Both the position numbers and the translations under genes were made by a program. From assembly GCA_963529855.1 (NCBI GenBank), contig CAURZK010000008.1, forward strand, positions 1-64,000: a DNA stretch of 64,000 nucleotides, read 5' to 3'. Within the stretch, counting starts at the first letter, position 1, and each line of letters begins with the position of its first letter. The DNA comes from 34-65-8 sp963529855 (GTDB taxonomy: Bacteria; Pseudomonadota; Alphaproteobacteria; Sphingomonadales; Sphingomonadaceae). Below the pieces are notes generated by a model, which made no database searches, was not told the origin of the DNA, and saw nothing but the letters and a program-made list of their open reading frames with translations. Of the stretch, positions 20,102-28,034 are shown piece after piece.

Positions 20102-20719
20102 ATGACTGCAATTGAAACGCTGATGCGCACCGCGCCGGTCATTCCGGTGATCGTGATCGACGATATTGCCCACGCCGCCCCGCTGGCCGAAGCGCTGGTC
20201 GCGGGGGGCTTGCGCGTACTGGAAGTGACGCTGCGCACGCCCGCTGCCCTCGATGCGATTGCCGCGATGAAGCGCGTTCCCGGCGCCATCGTGGGCGCCG
20301 GGACGGTGACCAACGAGCGCGAACTGGACCAGGCGCTGGCCGCCGGAAGCGAGTTCATCGTGTCCCCGGGCCTCACCGAACCGCTTGGCCGCGCGGCGAT
20401 CGCGCGCGGGGTACCGTTCCTGCCGGGTATTGCGACAGCTGGCGACCTGATGCGCGGCCTCGATCTGGGGCTGACCCATTTCAAGTTCTTCCCGGCCATG
20501 GCTGCCGGCGGGCTGCCCGCGCTCAAGGCGCTCGCAGCGCCGTTCGGCCAATGCCGCTTTTGCCCGACAGGTGGGATCGGGCGTGAGAATGCAGCGGAAT
20601 GGCTGGCATTCGATCCAGTGCTGTGCGTCGGGGGCAGCTGGGTTGCGCCGCGCGGAAAACCGGATGTGGTCGAGGTCGAAAGGCTGGCCCGCGACGCCTT
20701 TGCGCTCGCCCCCCGTTAA
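20102..20719 (+). CDS. eda: KDPG/KHG aldolase (2-keto-3-deoxy-6-phosphogluconate aldolase)
   Basis: The 205-residue class I aldolase splits KDPG to pyruvate and glyceraldehyde 3-phosphate, completing the Entner-Doudoroff route. Conserved parts are VIPVIVID, GAGTVTN, the Schiff-base Lys in FKFFPA, and PTGGIG. ATG 20102 follows the edd stop after one base. Length is typical. Confidence 0.98.
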   Translation: MTAIETLMRTAPVIPVIVIDDIAHAAPLAEALVAGGLRVLEVTLRTPAALDAIAAMKRVPGAIVGAGTVTNERELDQALAAGSEFIVSPGLTEPLGRAAIARGVPFLPGIATAGDLMRGLDLGLTHFKFFPAMAAGGLPALKALAAPFGQCRFCPTGGIGRENAAEWLAFDPVLCVGGSWVAPRGKPDVVEVERLARDAFALAPR

Positions 20720-20802
20720 CCTTTGACTTCGCACCGTCCTTCGTCGGGACGGATGGGCGGAGGGGGTGGAAACATTTACCTCCCTGCGCCATTCTCCCCC
20801 TC

Positions 20803-21486
20803 ATGGACCCGATGGTGAAATGGATTGGCGGCGCGACCGCCGCAATCGCGCTGGCGCTTGGTATCGCGACTGCAAGCGACACGTTGATGACTGGCGAGGA
20901 AGAGGGCCCTGCCCCTTCGCTGGAACAGGCGATCCCTGTCGATCCGGCCAAGGTGCCGCTGACGGACGAACGCGTTCCTGGTGCCGCCCCGGCTGCCATT
21001 TCCGCGCCTGCCGACGAAGGCCTCGTGATCAAGCGCATCCTGCCGATCGACGGGCCGATCAAGTACGGCGAGTGGCATTGGAACGAAGACGGCGTGCCCA
21101 AGGACGGGCCGCTGGTCATTACCGTCGACCTGGAGGCGCGGGTGATCTCCATTTTCCGTGACGGTTATGAAATCGGCGCGGCAGCTGCGATGCTGGGCAC
21201 CGATGCGCATCCGACACCGACAGGAACCTTCCCGATCATCAGCAAGGAACGCCACAACGTCTCGGAAAAATACGGCAATGCGCCGATGCCGTGGACGCTG
21301 CGCCTGACCAATGACGGGATCGCCATCCACGGTGGCGCCGAAGTCGAGAATGGCTATGCCAGCCATGGCTGCATCGCCATTCCGAACGAACTGGCCAGCC
21401 GCCTGTTCGCAGCCGCCAGCAATGGCGACAAGGTGATCATCACACGCGGCAAGCGGATCGGCGTGGGCGACGCAATCGTTTCCTAA
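20803..21486 (+). CDS. L,D-transpeptidase (YkuD domain), exported
   Basis: The 227-residue protein has an N-terminal membrane or signal segment (about residues 8-24), a short Pro/Ala-rich stretch, and a C-terminal YkuD domain. The catalytic signature is intact: IHGG followed by SHGCIAI, with the active-site Cys in HGC. Such enzymes make 3-3 peptidoglycan cross-links or attach proteins to the wall. The start at ATG 20803 gives a good signal; ATG 20812 is an alternative. It is convergent with tilS and the two stop codons overlap (CTAA). Confidence 0.9.
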   Translation: MDPMVKWIGGATAAIALALGIATASDTLMTGEEEGPAPSLEQAIPVDPAKVPLTDERVPGAAPAAISAPADEGLVIKRILPIDGPIKYGEWHWNEDGVPKDGPLVITVDLEARVISIFRDGYEIGAAAAMLGTDAHPTPTGTFPIISKERHNVSEKYGNAPMPWTLRLTNDGIAIHGGAEVENGYASHGCIAIPNELASRLFAAASNGDKVIITRGKRIGVGDAIVS

Positions 21487-22463
21487 GCCGTGCGCCGCGG
21501 GTTTTCCCGCGTGAACAGCCAGATCCGCTCGCCATTGTCTTCGTCGGTGCGCGCGGCGATGCCGCCGATGTTGCACGCGCGCCCTTCGACCAGTGACATC
21601 GCCATGCGTGCCGCTTCGCCCGCATCGATCGCGCCGCCCAGTTGGCGTGCGATGGATTCGATCACTCCGCACCGGACCAGGTTGGCACCTGGTACGCCTG
21701 TGCGAAGCGTGGCATAGCGCCATCCGTCCGCCGTTTCGGACACGCATTCGCGCCATTCGCGCCCGACTGCGAAAGCGATTACGTCTTCAGCGTCAGCCAG
21801 GTGGGCCGCACTGCGCGCGAGGCCAGCGACGTCGAGCCAGTCCGCTTGCGCAAGTGCCTGGCGGATCCGCACCCGGTCAAACCGGCTGTCGTCATTGGAA
21901 GGGTCAGCCACCGCTTCGATACCAGCCGCCGCCACGACTGCCGCAAGTTCCGCCCGACGCCAGCCGAGCAATGGGCGCAGAAGCGGCTGGTCGCCGTCCG
22001 GCACTCTGGTGCGCGCGCGAATTCCCGCAAGGCCGCGCACGCCGCTGCCGCGATTGAGGCGCATCATCAGCGTTTCGGCCTGATCGTCCATCTGGTGCGC
22101 CGTCAGCAGCGCTTCGAGGCCGCGGTCGTCCAGCCAGGCGCCTAGCGCCGCATAACGGGCAGTGCGGGCGCGCGCCTGCAGGTTGCCCGGCGCGACCTCG
22201 ACCGGCAATGCCGTGTGCGGTACGCCAAGTTCGCTGCAAACCTGCGCTACCAGCGCCGCCTCGCTCGCGCTTTCGGGGCGCAGGCCGTGATCGACCGTCG
22301 CCGCCTCGACCATTCCGGGCAAGGCAGCATGGGCCAGCAGCAGCAGCGCCATGCTGTCTGGTCCGCCCGACACGGCGAGACCGATCCGCCCGCCCGCCGG
22401 CCAAAGCCGGGCCAGGTCGGTACGGAAGCGTTCCGTCAGGGCCGGGTCGGGCGCCGCGTCAAT
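21483..22463 (-). CDS. tilS: tRNA(Ile)-lysidine synthetase
   Basis: TilS attaches lysine to C34 of tRNA-Ile(CAU) to form lysidine, so the tRNA reads AUA. The PP-loop SGGPDSMALL is intact, with VDHGLRPES and LTAHQMDDQAET. There is no ATG, GTG or TTG in frame ahead of the PP-loop; the only GTG (22373) is the codon just before SGGPDS and would delete the first beta strand. I place the start at ATT 22463. It lies within the cpoB stop overlap (ATTGA) with AAGGTGA six bases upstream, giving 326 residues. CTG 22439 is an alternative. The C-terminal tRNA-binding part is short, as in alphaproteobacteria. Confidence 0.92.
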   Translation of the reverse strand: MDAAPDPALTERFRTDLARLWPAGGRIGLAVSGGPDSMALLLLAHAALPGMVEAATVDHGLRPESASEAALVAQVCSELGVPHTALPVEVAPGNLQARARTARYAALGAWLDDRGLEALLTAHQMDDQAETLMMRLNRGSGVRGLAGIRARTRVPDGDQPLLRPLLGWRRAELAAVVAAAGIEAVADPSNDDSRFDRVRIRQALAQADWLDVAGLARSAAHLADAEDVIAFAVGREWRECVSETADGWRYATLRTGVPGANLVRCGVIESIARQLGGAIDAGEAARMAMSLVEGRACNIGGIAARTDEDNGERIWLFTRENPRRTA

Positions 22464-23424
22464 TGCAGGTCACCTTGCGCCGGCTGGTCTGATAATCGCT
22501 TGCCAGCCGCCCGGTCGCGATTGCGGGATAGGTTTCGCTGAATTCTGCGAGCGCGATGCAGGCGCGGTTGGTGTCGTTCGATGCGATCATCGCTTCGGCC
22601 AGATAGAGCAGGCTGTCGGCAGCACGGGCACCGTTCTTGTCGGCCTGGTAATTCTTCAGGAACCACGATGCCGCTTCGCGCGGCTTGCCATCGTCGAGGT
22701 AAGCGCGGCCCAGCAGGTTGCGACCGAACGAGATGCGCGCGTGGCGCGGATATTTTTCCACGAACAGGGTCAGCTGCTGCTGCGCCTCGGGATAGAAGCC
22801 GGCATCCCACAGGCGGAAGCCGTAGGAGTACTCGTCATCGCCCGGATCGCTGGTTTGCGGCTTGGCAATCGCCTGGACCGCAGCGAGCCGCTGGGCCGTG
22901 GGGCCGGTAGGGGCCGCGGCTGCAGGGGCGGTGGTATTCGCGGGAGTGGCAGCTGGCCGCGTCGCGGGCGTGGCGGCGCCCATCGCCTGGAGGTTGCCTG
23001 CAGATACCGTGCCCGGCACCGGGGTCGGCGTCGGGGCCGGGCTCGATGCCGCGGTCGTGGTAACTTCGAGCGCGCTCAGCCGCGTGGTCAGCTGCGTGAG
23101 GGCGTTGGCGTTCTGTTCGGTCTGCGCCGTCAGCGTGGCAATCTGCGCCTCGAGCGCGTCTAGCCGGGCGAGGATGTCGGTGACCGCAGTCGTGCTCGGT
23201 GTGGTGGGCGCAGCGCGCGGCTGGGTGCCAGTGGCAATCTGCGGCTCGAAATATCGACCGTCACCGCCGGGAAAAACCTGCCGCTGGACCGCGCGCATTT
23301 CCGCTTCCAGCTTGCGAATCCGGGCCTCGGCAGAATTGTCCTGCGCCATCGCGGGAACGGCCGTCACGCTGCATGCAAAGATGGCAAGCGCGCCGATCGC
23401 AGCACGGCTGGTTCGGGAAATCAT
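22459..23424 (-). CDS. cpoB: Tol-Pal system protein CpoB/YbgF
   Basis: The 321-residue periplasmic protein has a signal peptide (cleavage after AMA-27). A predicted coiled-coil segment lies at about 30-115, followed by a Pro/Ala/Thr-rich linker (about 120-185) and C-terminal TPR repeats (about 195-320, from YSYGFRLWDAGFYPEAQ). This is the YbgF/CpoB layout; the protein links Tol-Pal with peptidoglycan synthesis during division. The tol-pal genes themselves are not in the window, which is unusual because ybgF normally follows pal. It precedes tilS with overlap. Confidence 0.9.
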   Translation of the reverse strand: MISRTSRAAIGALAIFACSVTAVPAMAQDNSAEARIRKLEAEMRAVQRQVFPGGDGRYFEPQIATGTQPRAAPTTPSTTAVTDILARLDALEAQIATLTAQTEQNANALTQLTTRLSALEVTTTAASSPAPTPTPVPGTVSAGNLQAMGAATPATRPAATPANTTAPAAAAPTGPTAQRLAAVQAIAKPQTSDPGDDEYSYGFRLWDAGFYPEAQQQLTLFVEKYPRHARISFGRNLLGRAYLDDGKPREAASWFLKNYQADKNGARAADSLLYLAEAMIASNDTNRACIALAEFSETYPAIATGRLASDYQTSRRKVTCN

Positions 23425-23570
23425 TGTCGTGTCGCTCCTGTTTCGTTCACTGCCGCCCCGATCCTGACCTGGATCGACGAACCGAGGCTGAACGCCCGGA
23501 CCTTGTGTGCCGAACCGGGACGCGGCTGTCGAGCGCGCACCATCCCGAATTTGGTGGAAAGCCCGGTAGT

Positions 23571-24434
23571 TCAGGTGCCGGTCGCAGCGGTGGCTGGCAC
23601 TGCGGCACCATCCTGCGCAGCAGCAGAGGTTACCGTGCTGGTCGCCGCGTCATTGCGCGCCAGCAATGCGCTGGCCGTTACCGGCACGTCGCGCACGATC
23701 CGCTGCTCGTCCGACAACTTGGGCACGTCCCGGCCGCCAACGGTGATGCGCAGTGCGTCGGGCCGGCCGGTCCAGACCTGTGGGCCTTCCGCGTCCGCTG
23801 GCACCACGTAACGTTCGCCGACCGCCATTTCCTTCTGCATCAATTGCGTGCCGGATGCGTCGTAGAACTTGACCCACACACCGTCTTCCAGCGCGGTGAA
23901 CACCACCTCGCCGCCTGTAGGGACAGCGGCCGTGGCGACTGCGGATCGGGCAGGCGTGGCCGATGCCTGCGTTGCAGGTTCGGCGGGGTCCGTCAGCGGA
24001 GCAGGCCCCAGTCCGGGCGCGAAGTAGCTGCGATAGAAAGAAAAGCCGCCAACGAGCAGCAACACGGCAGCCAATGCGGTCAGCCAGGCCAGCCCGCGAG
24101 ACGGCACCCGCGCCGGATCGCCCGGTTCGTATTTCTGGCCTTCGCCGCGTTCCTCCCCAACGCGCGAAAGCTCCAACCGGACCTGATCGGTAATGGCGCG
24201 ATCGTCCAGGCCCACCGCCTTGGCATAGCTGCGAGAGAAACCGATCGCGTAGGCGCGCGATGGCAGGCTGGCATAATCGCCACTTTCCAGAGTCTGGATG
24301 TGGCGCTGGGGGATGCGGGTCTCTGCCGCAACCTGTTCGATTGTAAGCTTGGCTTCCTCGCGCGCGCGGCGCAGCCGCATGCCCGCACTGTCGAGCGGCA
24401 ACTGCTCATTCACAACGTCTGTATCGTTTTCCAT
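23571..24434 (-). CDS. RodZ-like helix-turn-helix membrane protein
   Basis: The 287-residue protein has an N-terminal cytoplasmic HTH (about residues 17-85: GMRLRRAREEAKLTIEQVAA), one transmembrane helix (about 113-135), a Pro/Ala linker and a C-terminal DUF4115 beta domain (about 170-245). This is the RodZ layout; RodZ ties MreB to the cell-wall elongation machinery. ATG 24434 is chosen because the product then matches RodZ N-termini. The last 35 residues are low-complexity Ala/Thr. Between it and ptsP lie about 130 bases with only a weak hairpin. Confidence 0.9.
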   Translation of the reverse strand: MENDTDVVNEQLPLDSAGMRLRRAREEAKLTIEQVAAETRIPQRHIQTLESGDYASLPSRAYAIGFSRSYAKAVGLDDRAITDQVRLELSRVGEERGEGQKYEPGDPARVPSRGLAWLTALAAVLLLVGGFSFYRSYFAPGLGPAPLTDPAEPATQASATPARSAVATAAVPTGGEVVFTALEDGVWVKFYDASGTQLMQKEMAVGERYVVPADAEGPQVWTGRPDALRITVGGRDVPKLSDEQRIVRDVPVTASALLARNDAATSTVTSAAAQDGAAVPATAATGT

Positions 24435-24563
24435 CCCGACCCCGGTTTTGCGGCCCGCGTTATAATTTGGGACAGCAGAATGCCGGATGAACGACAGTGT
24501 CAAGCACAGGCGGCTCGCTCTTCGCCAGTGGCGCGATAAAACGTATCGCCCGCGCGGCGAGCG

Positions 24564-26834
24564 TCAGTCGAATTCGATACCGCGTTCCGTTGCCCAGGCG
24601 GACAAGGCCGCGCGCATATCGGGCGGCGGCGCGGTCAGCCAGGCATTCATCGCACCGGTAATTTCGGACAGATCGACCTTGCGGATCAGTTCCTTGATCG
24701 GCCCGACCGAAACCGGGGTGATCGACAGGCGGCGATAGCCCAGGCCCAGCAGGGCGAGTGCCTCGAGCCGTCGTCCGCCCATTTCGCCGCAAACGCCCAG
24801 CGCGACTTCAGTGCCGACCGTGGCCTGCGAAATCCGCTTCATGAAACGCAGGATCGACGGGCTGAGCCAGTCGTAACGCTCCGCAAGTTTGGGATTGGCG
24901 CGGTCGGCAGCAAACAGGAACTGGGTCAGGTCGTTGGTGCCGACTGACAGGAACGACAGCTTGGGCAGCAGCAGATCGAGAACTTCCGCCAGCGCCGGCA
25001 CTTCGAGCATGGCGCCGAAGTTGATCGCCTCGGGCAGCAGTTTCTTGCGTTTGCGCAGGAATGCCAGCTGTTCATCGAACACGGCCTTCGCCGCATCGAA
25101 TTCCCACGGCTCGCTGACCATCGGGAACATGACGTTCAGCGACCGTCCGCCGGCAGCCTCCAGCAGGGCGCGCGCCTGCGCCTTGAGCAGCCCTTCCCGT
25201 TCCAGCGCCAATCGCAGCGCACGCCAGCCCATCGCCGGGTTTTCGTCGTAGCGCGCTTCTTCCTGCCGCAGGTAAGGAACCGCCTTGTCGCCGCCGATAT
25301 CGACGGTGCGGAATATGACGGGCCTGTCCCCGGCTGCATCCAGCACGTCGCGATAAAGCCGCGTCTGCCGGTCGCGCTGGGGCAAGGTGGCGGAAACCAG
25401 GAACTGGAACTCGGTCCGGAACAGCCCCACCCCGTCGGCGCCCGACAACTGGAGCGCGCTCATATCGTCCCGCAGCCCGGCATTCATCATGACCGTGATG
25501 CGCGTGCCGCAGCGGGTGAACGGCTCGACATCGCGCAATCCGGCATAAAGCGCCTGGCGCTCGCGCGACTTGGCAAAGCGCGCATCGAAAGCGTCGCTCA
25601 TCGGCTGGGTCGGGCGCACGGTCGCCGTTCCCTTGTCCGCGTCGAGCAGGATCTCGTCGCCTTCGCGCACCTTTCCGCGCAGGCCCTGCAGCCTGCCCAG
25701 CAAAGGCACGCCCATGGCGCGGGCCACGATCACCACATGCGCGGTGAGCGAGCCTTCTTCGAGCATGACGCCCTTCAACCGGCGGCGATCGTACTCCAGC
25801 AGCTCCGCAGGGCCCAGGTTGCGCGCGATCAGGATCGTATCGCGGCGCAGGCCCTGGCTGGCGGCCGTACCGAACCGCCCGGCCACGATCCGCAGCAGCC
25901 GGTTCGACAGGTCTTCCAGATCGTGCATCCGGTCGGCGAGCAGCGGATCGTCGATTTCGCGCATGCGCATGCGAGTACGCTGCTGGACGCGTTCGATCGC
26001 CGCTTCGGCCGTGAGACCGGAATCGATCGCTTCATTGATCCGCCGGCTCCACCCCTCGTCATAGGCGAACATCTTGTAAGTCTCGAGCACCTCGTCATGC
26101 TCGCCCCCGGTGCCGAATTCGGCCTGGTTGGCCATGGCATCGATCTGCTCGCGCATGCGGTCGAACGCGCGGTAAACGCGCTGGCGCTCGGCCTCGATAT
26201 CGTCGGCCATGACCTGGTCGATGACGATGCGCGGCTGATGGAACACGGCGTGGCCGGTCGCCAGCCCCTTGACCAGCGGCAGGCCTTCCATGACCTGCGG
26301 TTCGTTGCTGGCCGGCGAAAGGCCCAGCGCCTCCTCCTCGTCGACCAGTTCAGCATTGGCGATCAGTTCGGACAGGACCATGGCGGTGGTCTGCAATGCC
26401 TCTATCTCGACATCTTCGTACCGGCGCGGTTCGACGTGTTGGACACACAGCACCCCGACGGCCCGCTCGCGATAGACGATCGGTACCCCGGCGAAGGAAT
26501 GGAACTTTTCTTCCCCGGTTTCGGGGCGATAGGCGAAATCGGGGTGCGCCTTGGCTTCGGCAAGGTTAAGCGTTTCGACATTGGCCGCGATCGTTCCGGT
26601 CAACCCCTCGCCAATGGCAAGGCGCGTGACGTGGACTGCGCTCTGATTGAGGCCGCGCGTCGCGAACAGTTCGAGCATGCCTTCACGCAGCAGGTAAACC
26701 GAGCAGACCTCGCTATCGAGGCTTTCGCCGATAATCTCAACCACCCGGTCCAGCTTGCCCTGGGCATGCATACGCGACGCCATGACCTCGTGCAGGCGCG
26801 TGAGGATCGTTCGAGCGGCGGTGGCTGCGGACAT
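24564..26834 (-). CDS. ptsP: PEP-protein phosphotransferase PtsP (EI-Ntr)
   Basis: The 756-residue enzyme I of the nitrogen-type phosphotransferase system takes phosphate from PEP and passes it to NPr. An N-terminal GAF domain lies at about residues 15-165. The PEP-utiliser N domain follows, with the phosphorylatable His at about 366 in GSLTAHVVIVAR. The C-terminal PEP-binding TIM barrel carries MMNAGLRDD, GLFRTEF and the active-site Cys in GVCGEMGG. Length and order are those of PtsP. It senses glutamine or alpha-ketoglutarate in studied alphaproteobacteria. Its partners ptsO and ptsN are not in the window. Confidence 0.97.
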   Translation of the reverse strand: MSAATAARTILTRLHEVMASRMHAQGKLDRVVEIIGESLDSEVCSVYLLREGMLELFATRGLNQSAVHVTRLAIGEGLTGTIAANVETLNLAEAKAHPDFAYRPETGEEKFHSFAGVPIVYRERAVGVLCVQHVEPRRYEDVEIEALQTTAMVLSELIANAELVDEEEALGLSPASNEPQVMEGLPLVKGLATGHAVFHQPRIVIDQVMADDIEAERQRVYRAFDRMREQIDAMANQAEFGTGGEHDEVLETYKMFAYDEGWSRRINEAIDSGLTAEAAIERVQQRTRMRMREIDDPLLADRMHDLEDLSNRLLRIVAGRFGTAASQGLRRDTILIARNLGPAELLEYDRRRLKGVMLEEGSLTAHVVIVARAMGVPLLGRLQGLRGKVREGDEILLDADKGTATVRPTQPMSDAFDARFAKSRERQALYAGLRDVEPFTRCGTRITVMMNAGLRDDMSALQLSGADGVGLFRTEFQFLVSATLPQRDRQTRLYRDVLDAAGDRPVIFRTVDIGGDKAVPYLRQEEARYDENPAMGWRALRLALEREGLLKAQARALLEAAGGRSLNVMFPMVSEPWEFDAAKAVFDEQLAFLRKRKKLLPEAINFGAMLEVPALAEVLDLLLPKLSFLSVGTNDLTQFLFAADRANPKLAERYDWLSPSILRFMKRISQATVGTEVALGVCGEMGGRRLEALALLGLGYRRLSITPVSVGPIKELIRKVDLSEITGAMNAWLTAPPPDMRAALSAWATERGIEFD

Positions 26835-26892
26835 GGCCCGCAGCTATAACCGCGCCCGAACGATTGGCAAATGGATGAGGCCGGTGGCGGCG

Positions 26893-27048
26893 TTAAATCG
26901 CGGCCAGTTCCTCCTTGATGCGCAGCTTCTGACGCTTGAGCACCTGAATCGTCGCAGCGTCGGGCGATGGCCGGTTCAATTCATTGCGAAGCTTGGCTTC
27001 GAGACCGGCGTGTTTGCTCTGCAAGGCGCTGGTATGTGACGATTCCAT
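26893..27048 (-). CDS. DUF465 (YdcH-like) small protein
   Basis: A 51-residue protein starting MESSHTSALQSKHAGLEAKL, with LKRQKLRIKEELAAI at the end, matches the DUF465 helix-hairpin family. ATG 27048 is favoured over the neighbouring ATG 27051 because GGAGAG lies 6 bases upstream. It is predicted to be nearly all helical. Function is unknown. A second DUF465 gene lies divergently 171 bases away, so the pair may be paralogues. Confidence 0.85.
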   Translation of the reverse strand: MESSHTSALQSKHAGLEAKLRNELNRPSPDAATIQVLKRQKLRIKEELAAI

Positions 27049-27218
27049 CATGGGCTCTCCTTCTACTGGTGCGATCCCTCCCGCGGCGGGCGACTCAGCG
27101 AGGCAGCCGAACCGCCAACCACAGGCATCAAAACATACCCACAGGACCTTGCGAACCCCCTAGTTCGCCGTAAACGACGAATGCCGCTCACAGCGCGGCG
27201 GACGGAAACGGGGTCAGC

Positions 27219-27416
27219 GTGAACGAACAGGAACTGCGCAAGCGGCTGGCGACGCTCCGGATCGAGCACCGCGACCTCGACGCCGCGATCCATGCGCTGC
27301 GCGATTCGGGATCATCGGACGAACTTCAGATCGCCCGGCTCAAGAAGCGCAAACTGGCGCTGAAGGACCAGATCGCCGCAGTCGAGGACCAGTTGCTGCC
27401 CGACATCATCGCCTGA
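27219..27416 (+). CDS. DUF465 (YdcH-like) small protein
   Basis: A 65-residue helical protein from GTG 27219, starting MNEQELRKRLATLRIEHRDLDAAI and containing QIARLKKRKLALKDQI, the DUF465 core. It is divergent from the other DUF465 gene. Function is unknown. The upstream ribosome-binding site is weak (GGGG). Confidence comes mainly from the family signature and its position. Confidence 0.85.
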   Translation: MNEQELRKRLATLRIEHRDLDAAIHALRDSGSSDELQIARLKKRKLALKDQIAAVEDQLLPDIIA

Positions 27417-27521
27417 ACGGCATATTCGCAACGGGCGCCTCAATTACGTAAAATTCCGTGCCATCGTGGGACATGGATAAAATCGTCAGGGATAGCGCAA
27501 CACGCGCTCTGGCGGGCGGCG

Positions 27522-28010
27522 ATGCAAAGGCATAGCGAATCGGATTCCATGGGTACGCCGACAGACATCAGTGAGCCGATCATCGAGGCTCTCTATTGCG
27601 AGGCGTTGATCCTCGCCGATGAAGCACGCATGGTGTTCGACCTGCGGCCGGTCGAAGATGACGAAGCCGAAGATCCGCATCATCGGCTCGCCATGTCGAT
27701 CGAGGGGCTGCGCACGACCACGCGGATCATGCATGTGCTGGCATGGCTGCTGAACCAGCGGGCCTATTACGCCAGCGAGATGAGCGAATTCCAGCTGCGG
27801 CGCTACGGGAACCTGCCCGCCGATCGCCCCACCGACCCGGTGAACCTGGCCCAGCTCGACCAGCAGACCTGCCGCCTGATTGCCGCGAGCGAGGCAATCC
27901 ACGCGCGGATTACGCGCCTCGACAATGCCTGGCGCGAACGGTTCCGGATGCGCCCTTCAGTCGTCCACAACCTGCGCGAACGACTGGGGCACGAGGTCGG
28001 GCGGATTTAA
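27522..28010 (+). CDS. DUF1465 family protein (RcdA-type)
   Basis: The 162-residue, mostly helical protein has the DUF1465 layout: ALYCEALILADEAR near the start, then RLAMSIEGLRTTTRIMHVLAWLLNQRAYY, then RFRMRPSVV near the end. In Caulobacter the DUF1465 protein RcdA helps ClpXP degrade the cell-cycle regulator CtrA. The same role here is inference from family. The start may be ATG 27549 (giving MGTPTDISEP); no clear ribosome-binding site separates the two. It is convergent with glpK. Confidence 0.85.
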   Translation: MQRHSESDSMGTPTDISEPIIEALYCEALILADEARMVFDLRPVEDDEAEDPHHRLAMSIEGLRTTTRIMHVLAWLLNQRAYYASEMSEFQLRRYGNLPADRPTDPVNLAQLDQQTCRLIAASEAIHARITRLDNAWRERFRMRPSVVHNLRERLGHEVGRI

Positions 28011-28034
28011 CCTCCTGCACAGCCGCATAATGGA

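Noticed and set aside
24435..24563. A hairpin-like GCGATA...TATCGC between the RodZ-like gene and ptsP
   Set aside because: A 6-bp stem with no T-run is too weak to call a terminator.
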